NCBI GenBank assembly: GCA_964390495.1 | Contig: CAYMIN010000016.1 | Coordinates: forward strand, 20,086-84,085 | Reading direction: 5' to 3' | Length of the DNA: 64,000 nt | From: UBA11051 sp964390495 | GTDB taxonomy: Bacteria > Armatimonadota > Zipacnadia > Zipacnadales > UBA11051 | Part shown: one piece after another, positions 34,480 through 43,885 of the stretch | How positions within the stretch are numbered: the stretch's first letter is position 1 | Layout: the number at the start of each line of letters is the position of its first letter | Program-made: the position numbers and the translations under genes | Notes under the pieces: model-generated | What the model was told of the DNA's origin: nothing | The model's input: the letters and a program-made list of their open reading frames with translations, nothing else | The model's database searches: none

Positions 34480-37400
34480 CCTGGTGCCAACTCAGCCTCT
34501 GCGCCTTGGCCGTCGGCGCGGCAGCGGCGGCTTGCGCCTTGCCGCAGATACCCGAGGGCATAGCACCGGCGGATTACTACGGCGGCTTCTTCCCTACCGA
34601 GGAGTGGGTGGAGGCGCTGGGCACCGTCCCTCGCGACCAGCGCACCAATCCCTTCCAGAGCATCGTTATGGTCGCGGTGGCCCCTACCGGCAAAGACGCC
34701 TGGTCTAGCCCACAGGTGCAGCTCACTCAGGGCCAGCTTGATGACATGACCGGCGACCTGCAGCCCTATCTGCAGGTGACGCCCGAGGACTTCCTGGGGA
34801 TGGTGCCGCGCCGCAATCGCATCGCCGGCAATGCCCGCATCATGCCCGCGACCCGGCTGGTCAAATGCCCCACCGGCGATGGTGGCTCCTTGCTATGGAC
34901 GCCCGACCGCCCCGACGAGCTCCGCTGCACCAAAGGCCATCCAGTAGATGTATTTGCCATGTTCCCGCCCACCGGCGTTTTTGAGATTAGCGGCCCCCAG
35001 GGTGAAATCCAGAAGTATCCCTACCACGATGCCGCCGACGGCAGGCGCATTTACCTCAATGGCGAGTACATGGACTCTCAGCGCGTTTACCACCTCGCGG
35101 ATGCGGCTAAGCGGTTGAGCCTGCTGTACCGGGCGACCGGGGGCCGGCAGTACGCCACTCGCGCCGCCGCAATCCTATATGACTTTGCCTGTGCCTTGCC
35201 GCACTGGCCCAAGATCAGCCGGGGTCGGGCCGGCGTCGCGGGCCTTCAGCGCTTCCGCCCTGTGGACGACTATCAGGCTTACAGCGGCATCTGGTATGAC
35301 AAGTACCATTCCGGCACCGCCGGCATCCCGACAACTCTGGCCCTGGCCTACGACTTGGTCGTGGCGGCCGACGTATGGACTGAGCTGGACCAAGTAGCGA
35401 CCGGCGGCGATGCTCGCGACGTGATCGAGCGCGACTTGTTCCTCTACACCGCCAAGGACGCCGTCCGCTACGATATTCATCATCCCCAGACTTCAGCGGC
35501 GCTCAGCAACTACATCCCCTACCAGATCAGGGGCTTCACCTGCATCGGCCGGGCGGTCGGAATCCCCGAACTGATCCACTACGCCTACTGGAAGCAGACC
35601 CAGCTTGTCGAGAAGACCCTGATGGCCGATGCCACCTTCCCCGAAAGCCCCTCTTACGCCCGCCAGCACATCTACGGTATGGCCAGCGGCTGCCTGATTG
35701 CCGCCGGCTACAGCGACCCGCCCGGCTTTGTCTCGACCATTGACGGCGGCCGTTTCGAGCAGCTTGACATGTGGCAGAACATCCCGCAGTTGCGCGACGC
35801 CATTGTCACCCTGGAGACGATGGTCTATCCCGATGACAACTACATCATGGTCCACGACACCTACAGCAAGCTGGTCAGTAAGGGCCATCCGGCTCCGGCC
35901 CGAACGCGGCCGCTGCTCTATCCCGCCTTCGGCCACGGCGTCCTGGCCCGAGGCCACAGCGATGACGGCGACCAAGTCCAGGCTCATCTTCACTATTCCG
36001 GCTGCTGGGGCCATGACCATCATGACATGCTCAACTTCATTCTCTGGGCCTACCGGGACGAGCTGATATCCGACATCGGCTATGCCCACACCTACCGCCA
36101 GTTCTCCGACTGGTCACTCGGCCACAATCTGGTCGTCGTTGATCGCCATAATCAGCAGCGCACCCCCGACCACGGCAATCTGCTAGGCTGGCACGCCCCG
36201 GACGATGCCGTGCAGGTCATTGAGGCCGCCGACGCGGCTGTCTATCCCCAGTGCACGAGCTACCGCCGCGCGCTGTTTCTCGTCCCTCTGGGTAAGCATG
36301 ACAATCTGGTGGTTGACATCTTCGATGTCGCCGGTGGCGGCACCCATGAATGGATGGCCCAGGGCAGTTGCATGACCGACCAGAGCCTGGAGGTATCCGT
36401 TTCCACCCAGTTCTTCGCCGACACCTATGCCGACGACGGCAAGCCCTTCACTCCGCCGGCGGCGGCTGAGTATATCGAGCAGAGAATCGCCGAGGGCAAG
36501 CATCCGCACCATCTCGAGCCTGGCGAGGCCGATCCCTGGTACGGCGTCTTCCGCGATGTGCAGAAGGGCACGGTCACCGGCCCCTTTGTCGCCACCTTCA
36601 CCACTGATGACGGCTCCATCAGGCCCTTGCGTGTGCACTTCCTGCAGCCCCGCGAGGCGGATCTCTACACCTGTACGGTACCCAGTTTGCGGCGCTGCTG
36701 GAATCCGGCAATCAACGGCGAGGACCATTCACTGGTGGAGAAGTTCCGTATGCCGAAGCTGGTGCTGCGCCGCGACGGCGAAAATCTCCATAGCCGCTTT
36801 GTCGCCGTCTGGGAGCCTCAACGGGAGGAGGAGCGGGTCGTGGAAGACATTACTGATCTCGCTGCGGACAGCGATAACCTCGTCGCCTTGAGGATACGCG
36901 GGACTAGCGGCGCGGAGTTTGACGACGTCACTGTGTTGTACACACTTGATCCTACCACCGAAGAGAGTCTTGCCGAGGACATCCAACTACGGGGCCGATA
37001 CGCGGCGATCACGGAAACGCCGGCGGGAACTAACATCGCGCTGTACGATTGCACATACTTCAGACTGGGCGACCTGACAGTAACGATTCAGTCACGGCCT
37101 GCCTTGCCGCTGGAGGCGGTGGTTGAGTTAGGTGAGAACGAGTTTGGCTTACGTCTGGAGGGCATCTGGCCGGACCTTACCCACCAGCAGCCCGACTCCG
37201 TTGAGTTTGTAGTCGTACAGATCGGCGACTCCCAGCGCGTCTGTCCGATCACCAGGGCAGAGACGGTAGGGGCCAGCACGCTGCTTTACTGCGCCCGCCC
37301 TCCGGGCTTCACCTATGATGCCGAGGCCGCCGCCGAAGCCAAGGACCTGTTTTCCCCATACTTAACGCTTTCCGGGCAAGCGACTGTGGCCCTCCCCAGC

Positions 37401-37523
37401 CGCGTATGGCTGCGTAAGGCGGCTACTGACGATGGCCGGCAGGTCCGCACTACCGATCCTATCACGCTCGGCTCACAGCGCGTGGAACCGACAGCGGAGT
37501 GGGTGAATGTCGGAGGCCTATAG
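34476..37523 (+). CDS. Secreted heparinase II/III-like polysaccharide lyase (1015 aa)
   Basis: An exported lyase-like protein. A signal peptide (MTWCQLSLCALAVGAAAAACA) is followed by an alpha/alpha-toroid. The heparinase II/III-like motif GHDHHDMLN has His513, His515 and Asp517. A C-terminal beta-sandwich of about 450 residues follows. Its start codon overlaps the stop of the PHP gene by 4 bp (ATGA), so the two are translationally coupled. This is the third protein in the window with a GHxHxD-type centre, after those at 1724 and 12044. The substrate is probably an acidic polysaccharide; no closer assignment is possible. It converges with the efflux operon after 22 bp. Confidence 0.74.
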   Translation: MTWCQLSLCALAVGAAAAACALPQIPEGIAPADYYGGFFPTEEWVEALGTVPRDQRTNPFQSIVMVAVAPTGKDAWSSPQVQLTQGQLDDMTGDLQPYLQVTPEDFLGMVPRRNRIAGNARIMPATRLVKCPTGDGGSLLWTPDRPDELRCTKGHPVDVFAMFPPTGVFEISGPQGEIQKYPYHDAADGRRIYLNGEYMDSQRVYHLADAAKRLSLLYRATGGRQYATRAAAILYDFACALPHWPKISRGRAGVAGLQRFRPVDDYQAYSGIWYDKYHSGTAGIPTTLALAYDLVVAADVWTELDQVATGGDARDVIERDLFLYTAKDAVRYDIHHPQTSAALSNYIPYQIRGFTCIGRAVGIPELIHYAYWKQTQLVEKTLMADATFPESPSYARQHIYGMASGCLIAAGYSDPPGFVSTIDGGRFEQLDMWQNIPQLRDAIVTLETMVYPDDNYIMVHDTYSKLVSKGHPAPARTRPLLYPAFGHGVLARGHSDDGDQVQAHLHYSGCWGHDHHDMLNFILWAYRDELISDIGYAHTYRQFSDWSLGHNLVVVDRHNQQRTPDHGNLLGWHAPDDAVQVIEAADAAVYPQCTSYRRALFLVPLGKHDNLVVDIFDVAGGGTHEWMAQGSCMTDQSLEVSVSTQFFADTYADDGKPFTPPAAAEYIEQRIAEGKHPHHLEPGEADPWYGVFRDVQKGTVTGPFVATFTTDDGSIRPLRVHFLQPREADLYTCTVPSLRRCWNPAINGEDHSLVEKFRMPKLVLRRDGENLHSRFVAVWEPQREEERVVEDITDLAADSDNLVALRIRGTSGAEFDDVTVLYTLDPTTEESLAEDIQLRGRYAAITETPAGTNIALYDCTYFRLGDLTVTIQSRPALPLEAVVELGENEFGLRLEGIWPDLTHQQPDSVEFVVVQIGDSQRVCPITRAETVGASTLLYCARPPGFTYDAEAAAEAKDLFSPYLTLSGQATVALPSRVWLRKAATDDGRQVRTTDPITLGSQRVEPTAEWVNVGGL

Positions 37524-37545
37524 GCTGCAAGCGCGGGGGAGCGCC

Positions 37546-38754
37546 TTACTCATGCCGTAGCGCGACAATCGGGTCCATGTCGGCGGCTTTCTTGGCCGGC
37601 CACAGCCCGAAGAAGATCCCTACCGCCGCCGCGAACAGAAACGCGTAGATAATCGAAGTCGGCGAAACGATGGTAGTCCAGGTACCCTTCGAGGAGAGCA
37701 GTTTCGACACTCCCACGCCGATAGCGACGCCGATGCCGCCGCCGATGACGCTCAGCACCACCGACTCGATAAGGAACTGCGACAGAATATCGCCCTTGCG
37801 CGCCCCGACGGCCTTGCGGATGCCGATTTCGCGGGTGCGTTCGGTCACCGACACCAGCATGATATTCATAATCCCCACGCCCCCGACTAGCAGCGAGACT
37901 AACGCGATGCCGCCCAGCAGCTTGGTCATCGTCTCGCCCGCCTCCGCCATGCTCTCGAGGATCATTGCCTGCTTCATGATTCTGAAGTCGCTAGGCTGGC
38001 CGGTGCGCAGCTTGTGACGCCGCCGCAGCAGGATCTCAATCTGCTTTTCCACCTGATCAATCACGCTGGGGTTCCGCGCTGACACCCCGATGGTGCTCAG
38101 ATATGGCTGGCCCAGCACCCGCTGCTGCACCGTCGTCAGCGGGGCGACGATCTGGTTGTCCGGGCTGCCCCACGAGCCGCCGACCTCCTTGGCAACTCCC
38201 ACCACCTCAAACGGCATCCCGTTGATGCGGATCCACTCGCCGAGCGGCGACTTGCCGTAGAACAGCTCGTCCACAATCTCCTGCCCGATAGCGCACACCC
38301 GTTTGCGCCCACGGATTTCGGCCTCGTCGAAGAACCGGCCTGCGCCTAGCTCCCAACTGCGCACAGTCTGGTACTCCACGGTCGTGCCAATCAGTCGCGT
38401 GCGCACATTGTTGCTACGGTACTTGGCCTGCACGCTGCCGTTGACCTCGGGCGCTACCTCCAGCACGCCCTTGACGCTGCCTTTGATTTCATCGGCGTCC
38501 GCAAGCTCCAGGTTGATTACCGGTGTTTCCAGGGCCACGCCGCTGCGACGCGAGACCCCCGGCCGGATCATCAGCAGGTTGGTCCCCATGCCCTGGATGC
38601 GTTCCAGCGTCTCCTGCTTCATCCCCTGGCCGATGGCGACGACGATGATGACCGCTGCCACGCCGATGATGACACCTAGCATGGTCAGAAAAGACCGCAG
38701 CTTATTGGCAACCAGCCCGGTCAGAGCGACTCTGATAGCTTCAGCCACGTTCAT
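37546..38754 (-). CDS. MacB-type ABC transporter permease
   Basis: A 402-aa permease of the MacB/FtsX fold: one N-terminal membrane segment (about 17-42), a large periplasmic domain (about 45-275) and three C-terminal membrane segments. The conserved GLVANKLRSFLTMLGVIIG start and the TERTREIGIRKAVGARKGD loop are family hallmarks. In E. coli, ATPase and permease are one chain; here they are separate genes, as in many MacB-like systems. Its ATG overlaps the ATPase stop by 4 bp. With the adaptor and TolC protein it should drive export of a drug, peptide or other substrate across both membranes. Confidence 0.93.
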   Translation of the reverse strand: MNVAEAIRVALTGLVANKLRSFLTMLGVIIGVAAVIIVVAIGQGMKQETLERIQGMGTNLLMIRPGVSRRSGVALETPVINLELADADEIKGSVKGVLEVAPEVNGSVQAKYRSNNVRTRLIGTTVEYQTVRSWELGAGRFFDEAEIRGRKRVCAIGQEIVDELFYGKSPLGEWIRINGMPFEVVGVAKEVGGSWGSPDNQIVAPLTTVQQRVLGQPYLSTIGVSARNPSVIDQVEKQIEILLRRRHKLRTGQPSDFRIMKQAMILESMAEAGETMTKLLGGIALVSLLVGGVGIMNIMLVSVTERTREIGIRKAVGARKGDILSQFLIESVVLSVIGGGIGVAIGVGVSKLLSSKGTWTTIVSPTSIIYAFLFAAAVGIFFGLWPAKKAADMDPIVALRHE

Positions 38755-39491
38755 TGCTCAGCCTTTTCCCTCTCATCTCTTTCGCTTGCGCTTGCCCTCG
38801 ACGCCGCTGCCTCGGTGTAGTTCACCTTCTCATCTGAAACCACTTTGCCGTCGAGGAACCGCACCAGCCGGCTGGCATAGGAGGCGACGCCGGCGTCATG
38901 GGTCACCACTACCATAGTGATGCCGTCGCGGCTGAGCTGGCAGAACAGGTCCATCACCTCAGCTCCGGTCTGCGAGTCCAGGTTGCCGGTAGGCTCATCA
39001 GCCAGTATCAGCGACGGCTTGTTGACTAGCGAACGGGCGATCGCAACGCGTTGCTGCTGCCCCCCGGACAACTCACTGGGAAGGTGATGGGCGCGGTCGG
39101 CCAGCCCCAGCCTCGCCAGCGTTTCCATTGCTCGTTGCCGCCGGTTGCGTACGTGGGCGTACTGCAGCGGCAGTTCCACGTTGTGCAGAGCGGTCGCCTG
39201 TGACAGGAGATTGTAGGTCTGGAACACGAACCCGATCTGTTTGCTGCGAACCTCCGCCAGTTGGTCATCGCTCCGGCCCTCTACCTGTTGGCCTCCCAGC
39301 AGGTAGCGTCCGTCCGTGGGCCGGTCCAGGCAGCCTAGGATATTCATGAAGGTGGTCTTGCCCGAGCCGGAGGGCCCCATGATGGCCACGAACTCACCCT
39401 CCTCAATGTCCAGGTCAATACCCTGCAGCGCGGCGACCGCCACCTTGCCTGTCACATATACCTTAGTCAGATCCCGAACCTCAACCAGCAT
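38751..39491 (-). CDS. MacB/LolD-type ABC transporter ATP-binding protein
   Basis: A 246-aa ATPase of the LolD/MacB group. Walker A is GPSGSGKTT, the signature is LSGGQQQR and Walker B runs into LADEPTGNLD. The length is typical for a stand-alone subunit plus a short charged C-terminal tail (SASERDEREKAEQ). It sits between the adaptor gene (5 bp gap) and the permease gene (4 bp overlap), so the complex is assembled from one transcript. Confidence 0.95.
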   Translation of the reverse strand: MLVEVRDLTKVYVTGKVAVAALQGIDLDIEEGEFVAIMGPSGSGKTTFMNILGCLDRPTDGRYLLGGQQVEGRSDDQLAEVRSKQIGFVFQTYNLLSQATALHNVELPLQYAHVRNRRQRAMETLARLGLADRAHHLPSELSGGQQQRVAIARSLVNKPSLILADEPTGNLDSQTGAEVMDLFCQLSRDGITMVVVTHDAGVASYASRLVRFLDGKVVSDEKVNYTEAAASRASASERDEREKAEQ

Positions 39492-39496
39492 CTTTG

Positions 39497-41389
39497 TCAG
39501 CGTCCTCTGCCTCTAAGCTGTTGCATCATGCGTGACCGATTCCGCTGCGCCTCTTCTCTCCTGGTCCCGCCGCTCATCCACGGCGGCAGTTCGGTCCCCG
39601 GCGGCGGCGGCACCAGCACTTCCTCCCCCTCCTTGAGACCTTCCAGGATCTCGGTCTCCTCCCAGTTACTCAGACCGGCTTTGACCTCCCGCTCCTCCAG
39701 CGTCCCTTTCACCATCACTTCCACGGTCGCCTTGTCCTTGGCGCGGGTGATACACAGATCGGGCACTACCAGCACCTGGAGCCGCTCGGCCACCTTGATC
39801 GTCACATCCGCCGTCATCCCCGGACGCAGCGCGACCGGTGGTTTCGCGATATGCACCTTGACCTGGAACCGTACCACATTCTGGTCCTCAACCCCCAGCG
39901 GGAAGATCTTTACCACCTCGCCCTTGAGCTTTTTGCCAGGAAGCGACGACACGCTTATCTCACACTGCTGTCCCACCTCAACCGGCGCGATATCCACCTC
40001 ATCCACATCTGTCAGCACGTACATCTCGCTGATGTCGGCGATCGTTACCAGTCCGGTGCCCTCGCGCAGCGCCGCCGTGCCGGCAGGCACTACCGTGCCT
40101 TCCTCTACCAGCTTTTCCATTATCACGCCACTACGCGGCGCGACCACTTGGGTATATTGCAGGTCATAGGCGGCGTCCTCCAACGCCAGTATCTGCTTCT
40201 TGACGTCGGCCATCGCCACCTCCACCTGCTTGCGTCTCACTTCATTCTCCAGCGGACCCGCCTTGGCCTTAGCCAGCGCCGCTTCGGCCTCTCGCACCGA
40301 GGCCTTGGCGGCCTTCAGTTGCTGCTCGCGAACCGCCACATTGCGGCTCTGGGCTTTGGCCGATGCCAGCGTCGCCTCCGCCTCGGTGACCGAGGCTTTA
40401 GCGGCAACCACATCGTGCTCTTTGAGGCTGATTTGCACCTTATTAGTCCGCTGCAGTCGCAGGGAGGCTTCGGCCTGCACCAGTTGCGCCTCGGCCTGGG
40501 CGATGTCCTCCGGACGGTTACCGGCCTCAAGCTCGCCCAGGGCCTCCTTGGCCGAATCGCGCTGAGCCAGGGCCTGCGCGTACCCCTCCTCGGCATCGTC
40601 AACCGTCTGCTTGGACACAAAGCCCTTAGCCAGCAGCGCCTTATTCCGCTGCAGCGTTCTCTCGGCGTTATGCAGGCCGGCCTCGGCGCTGCGCAGACTC
40701 GCCTTGGCTTGGGCTATCTCCTCGGACCGCGGCCCGGCGCGCAGCTTGGCCAGGTTCTGCCGCGCCGACTCCACCGCGGCCTCGGCGCTCTCAACCTCGG
40801 CCGCGTACAGCGTTCCCTGAACATCCCGCTGGGCCACGGCCTGGGACAGCCGCGCCTTTGCTGAATCCAGCCCGGCCTGAGCCTTTCTCACCGCGTCCGC
40901 CGTCGTCTGGCGCTCCTGGCGCAACTGTTCTTCAGCCTGTTTCAGGTTGGCGTGTGCCGACTCCAGGCCGGCCTCGGCCTGAGTCAGCGAGGTTCCGGTC
41001 TGGACTGCCTGGAGCGAGGCATTGAGCCGCGCCTGAGCCGCCGAGGCCCGCGCCGCTGTCACATTCGCCGAGGCCTGCTCGGTCTTGCTGCGAATCTGCG
41101 TGGGGTCAATCTGGGCGATGAGCTGCCCGACCTCCACGTAGTCGCCGGCCTCCACAAACATCCCGGTGATTTCGCCGCCACTACGTGACTTTACCTCTAC
41201 CGTAGTCAGCGCCTCCAGTACCCCGCTGCCTGACACGCTTATCGTCAGGTCCTTCCGCTCCACCTTAGCGAACTCGATCTCGACCTCTTCTTCGGCCTTC
41301 TTGGTGGCCCGCTTCTGCTGCCAATACCAGCCGCCGGCGCCGATCAAGACCAGTACTGCAATTGCGATAACGATGCGTTTGCGCGTCAC
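39497..41389 (-). CDS. MacA/HlyD-type efflux periplasmic adaptor with long coiled coil
   Basis: A 630-aa membrane-fusion protein linking the inner-membrane ABC transporter to TolC. An N-terminal membrane anchor (about 5-24) is followed by half of a lipoyl domain (VEVKSRSGGEITGMFV). A very long alpha-hairpin of heptad-like Ala/Glu/Gln-rich repeats covers roughly residues 100-400. The second lipoyl half (YTQVVAPRSGVI), a beta-barrel and the membrane-proximal domain complete it. E. coli MacA is about 370 aa, so the hairpin here is much longer. It starts with GTG, overlapping the tolC-like stop (GTGA). Confidence 0.9.
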   Translation of the reverse strand: MTRKRIVIAIAVLVLIGAGGWYWQQKRATKKAEEEVEIEFAKVERKDLTISVSGSGVLEALTTVEVKSRSGGEITGMFVEAGDYVEVGQLIAQIDPTQIRSKTEQASANVTAARASAAQARLNASLQAVQTGTSLTQAEAGLESAHANLKQAEEQLRQERQTTADAVRKAQAGLDSAKARLSQAVAQRDVQGTLYAAEVESAEAAVESARQNLAKLRAGPRSEEIAQAKASLRSAEAGLHNAERTLQRNKALLAKGFVSKQTVDDAEEGYAQALAQRDSAKEALGELEAGNRPEDIAQAEAQLVQAEASLRLQRTNKVQISLKEHDVVAAKASVTEAEATLASAKAQSRNVAVREQQLKAAKASVREAEAALAKAKAGPLENEVRRKQVEVAMADVKKQILALEDAAYDLQYTQVVAPRSGVIMEKLVEEGTVVPAGTAALREGTGLVTIADISEMYVLTDVDEVDIAPVEVGQQCEISVSSLPGKKLKGEVVKIFPLGVEDQNVVRFQVKVHIAKPPVALRPGMTADVTIKVAERLQVLVVPDLCITRAKDKATVEVMVKGTLEEREVKAGLSNWEETEILEGLKEGEEVLVPPPPGTELPPWMSGGTRREEAQRNRSRMMQQLRGRGR

Positions 41390-42723
41390 TGCTCATCACC
41401 TGCTACCATGGTTATATCGGTGCTGACGGCTTTGCGCAGCGCGGCCCAGGCGATTGCGTAGTCGTATTCTGCCTGCACTTGCGCCACCCGGGCTCGCAGC
41501 AGTGCTAGTTGTGCATCGGTAACCTCGACCACGATTGCTAGGCCTTCCTGATAACGGGCCTCGGCGGCCTCCAGGTTCTTCTGGGCATCCTCCCGAGCCA
41601 CGTTGGCCGCCTCGATCACCGCTGCTGCTTGGCGCAGACGCAAATGCGCCGCCTCGACTTCCTCCTGGATGCTCAGCAGCAGCGCCGCGAGCCGCCAGCG
41701 GGCAGTGTCCGCATCCGCCCGTGCCGAGGTCACCTGGGCCTTGGTGGCTCCCGCGTCGAACAACGGATAGGTTGCGCCGATCTGGGCCTGCCAGGTTTCG
41801 CCGGTGGTGCCGTTATGGCGGCCATAGTCGGCGCTAACTCCGGCGTTGAGTTGCACCCCGTCCTCCACCTCAGCCACCTCTACGCCCAGTCGCGCCGCCT
41901 GCACTGCCAGGCGCCGCTCAATCAGGTCCGGGCGGTTCTGCTGTGCCATCCCCAGCAGCGTCTCAAGCTCGCCCGCGTAGGCCTCCTGCATCAGCTCATC
42001 CGCCAGGCTCAAGCGCGAGCTCGGCGGCAGCCCCAGCAGCGCCTTCAGACCCGCGTGGGTCACATGCAGTTCGGTATCGGCCCGCACTGCGTCCAGCCGC
42101 GCCTCCGCCACCTCCACCTTGACCGGCAGTAGGTCGGCCGCCGGTGCCACCCCGGTCTCGATTTGGGCCTCGACCAGCTCCCGGTGCCGCTCGGCGTTCG
42201 CCACCGCGTCCATCGCCACCGCCGCATACTGCTGGGCCGCCAGCACTGCGCAATATGCCGAGGTCACCTCATACCTCAGGAGCCTCTTGGTGTCGGCGAT
42301 GCCGTACTTGGAGGCCTGCGCCGTCGTCGCCGCCCGATCAATCCGCGCTTCCCGCCCGCTTTGATAGATTGTGTAATCCAGCGTCACCTCGGCATCCCGC
42401 TGGGTACTACGCTGGCCCGCCGTCTGGACTACACCGCCGCCCACGTTCACCGACCGAGCCAGGCTCTGGCTCTCCCGCGCGCTCCAACTCAATCCAAGAG
42501 CCGGGTAGCGCTGGCTGCGCTGCTGGGTGGCGTTAGCTCTGGCGGCAACCGCTGCGGCCCTGGCGATCGCCACATTCGGATGCTGTTCCCAGGCCATCTC
42601 GATGCACTGCTGCAGGCTCAACGGCTCTGCCGGACCCGGCGGCACCTCGCTCGTCTGTGCTGCCACTTGCACTGTCGCGCACATTAGCACAACTGCGCCC
42701 ATCACAACGGCTCGCTTACTCAT
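41386..42723 (-). CDS. TolC family outer-membrane efflux protein
   Basis: A 445-aa outer-membrane channel protein. A signal peptide (MSKRAVVMGAVVLMCATVQVAA) precedes two homologous alpha-hairpin/beta repeats typical of TolC, with LQQCIEMAWEQHPNVAIARA near the start and the second repeat from about residue 230. The frame extends to a TTG at 42741, but the ATG at 42723 starts the signal peptide and forms an ATGA overlap with a small upstream frame. It is the first certain gene of the efflux operon, and it implies an outer membrane. Confidence 0.92.
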   Translation of the reverse strand: MSKRAVVMGAVVLMCATVQVAAQTSEVPPGPAEPLSLQQCIEMAWEQHPNVAIARAAAVAARANATQQRSQRYPALGLSWSARESQSLARSVNVGGGVVQTAGQRSTQRDAEVTLDYTIYQSGREARIDRAATTAQASKYGIADTKRLLRYEVTSAYCAVLAAQQYAAVAMDAVANAERHRELVEAQIETGVAPAADLLPVKVEVAEARLDAVRADTELHVTHAGLKALLGLPPSSRLSLADELMQEAYAGELETLLGMAQQNRPDLIERRLAVQAARLGVEVAEVEDGVQLNAGVSADYGRHNGTTGETWQAQIGATYPLFDAGATKAQVTSARADADTARWRLAALLLSIQEEVEAAHLRLRQAAAVIEAANVAREDAQKNLEAAEARYQEGLAIVVEVTDAQLALLRARVAQVQAEYDYAIAWAALRKAVSTDITMVAGDEQ

Positions 42724-42926
42724 TCGCTTGTCACCAACCAAATCTCTGTAGCATTATCTCTCTCCCACTTCGTCTCCACCTGGAGTTCCCCTGCTCTTTT
42801 CACTCTCAGTAGTCCTTGCTTCTCCAGCGACACCTCATTGGGCCGGCCCCCGGCTTGCTCTATGCCCGGCAATCCCCTCGCCGATTCCCGCACCCACCCC
42901 CACGCAAGCACATACAGTCGGCCCAC
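42720..42926 (-). CDS. Possible small ORF coupled to the tolC-like gene
   Basis: A 68-aa frame with a GTG start whose stop overlaps the ATG of the tolC-like gene by 4 bp (ATGA), the same join seen elsewhere in this operon. The sequence includes LEKQGLLRVKRAGELQVETK, which resembles the end of a winged-helix regulator, but no full domain is present. The frame is closed by a stop a few codons upstream of the GTG. It could be a translated leader or chance; I cannot support a function. Confidence 0.25.
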   Translation of the reverse strand: MGRLYVLAWGWVRESARGLPGIEQAGGRPNEVSLEKQGLLRVKRAGELQVETKWERDNATEIWLVTSE

Positions 42927-42942
42927 CGATACCGGCCGACTG
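42915..42942. repeat. Perfect 9-bp inverted repeat upstream of the efflux operon
   Basis: CAGTCGGCC (42915-42923) pairs with GGCCGACTG (42934-42942) over a 10-nt loop, about 190 bp before the tolC-like start. It could be an operator for a regulator of the efflux operon or a leader hairpin; only the symmetry is seen. Confidence 0.35.
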
Positions 42943-43348
42943 CACGGCTAGCTGCGATGCTTGGGGGATTGCTTCCTCAGGCTTATCAAGCTTTGTCCTT
43001 GCAGGCACGCTTCACCTTCTTTGACGAACTACAGCCGGTCTCTATTCCCCGTAAATCAAATAAAGTCCTCGAGAAGCCGTCTCGGATCCCCGAAACAGCT
43101 TCCAGCCCGACTCCACCATGCTGCCGGCTAGCTTCCCTCCGCCGCGTGGCTCAAGCTTCCAGCCCGAGTCCGCCGTTGCCGTCAGGAGGGGCCGCATGGG
43201 GGGACGTTTGGGCCCCCATCCAGCCCAGTGATCAAACACATTCGCGTGGGTCGGGCTTTCTAGCCCGACGCCGTAGCCGTGAGGAGGGGGCCGTGCCGAG
43301 CAGCGAAGGCTGCGAAACCGGCCCGCGTCCTTTCCAACCGCGTGGCGC
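42943..43348. other. Repeat-rich non-coding stretch before the defence-like island
   Basis: No credible gene is seen in this ~400 bp. It carries three copies of the dispersed GCTTCCAGCCCGA-type motif (43098-43110, 43155-43167 and, as a palindrome, 43251-43268) and other short G/C runs. It must include the promoter of the efflux operon, but I find no clear -35/-10 pair. The repeats mark the boundary with the lower-G+C island that follows. Confidence 0.6.
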
Positions 43349-43843
43349 TCAGCGGCGTTTAGCTTTAGTCTGCCTCGGGGCTTTCTTGAAGGTGGCGGGG
43401 CTGATGCGGGGGTAGTCGAGCTGTTTACCTTCCAGCAGTTCCTGGATGGTGATTATCTGGATCTTGGGCACTTGCGGCAGGAGGCCCGGGGGCTGGTAGA
43501 ATCCGGCCTCGGCGGCTTCCTTTTTCATCGGCGCGCTGGGCTGCTCCAGCGTCACGAAGGCGGCCATTTGTGCATCTTCCCGCTCCATCACACCGCGCAG
43601 GTCGCCAATCTGGTTGCGCGTCACGTGCCCGCTCTTGATCTGGACGATGATGCGCTTGCGCTGGCCGGAGTCGTCATCGAAGAAGTAGATATTCCCGTCT
43701 ATGCCCTTATCTGCGCCTTTCTTGCGGTCATCAATCGGCCTGCCCTCGACCAATCCCAGCGCCCAGTACTCGAACTGGTAGCGGTTCTCTTCGGCGAGGG
43801 GCTTAGCGCTCCCGACGTCCTTGGGGTTGGAGCTTCCGACTAT
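43349..43843 (-). pseudogene. 3' remnant of a DNA methyltransferase gene with Mrr-like C-terminal domain
   Basis: The open frame runs from an in-frame TGA (43844-43846) to 43349 and has no good start codon near its beginning. Translation reads YQFEYWALGLVEGRP, then RKKGADKGIDG, IVQIKSGHV, DLRGVMERE and EAGFYQPPG. This order is the typical C-terminus of site-specific DNA methyltransferases that carry a restriction-endonuclease-like (Mrr-type) tail. The catalytic methylase domain (DPPY and FxGxG motifs) is absent, and the preceding gene ends only 40 bp away. It is therefore a decayed fragment, though a TTG at 43753 could in principle start a ~134-aa protein. Confidence 0.65.
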
Positions 43844-43885
43844 TCACAGATCGTCGGCCATTGAGAAGTGAGCGCCCCTAGATCC

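Noticed and set aside
42943..43348. Possible short CRISPR-like array from repeated GCTTCCAGCCCGA units
   Set aside because: Units are short, unevenly spaced, in both orientations and found elsewhere in the window; no cas genes are present.
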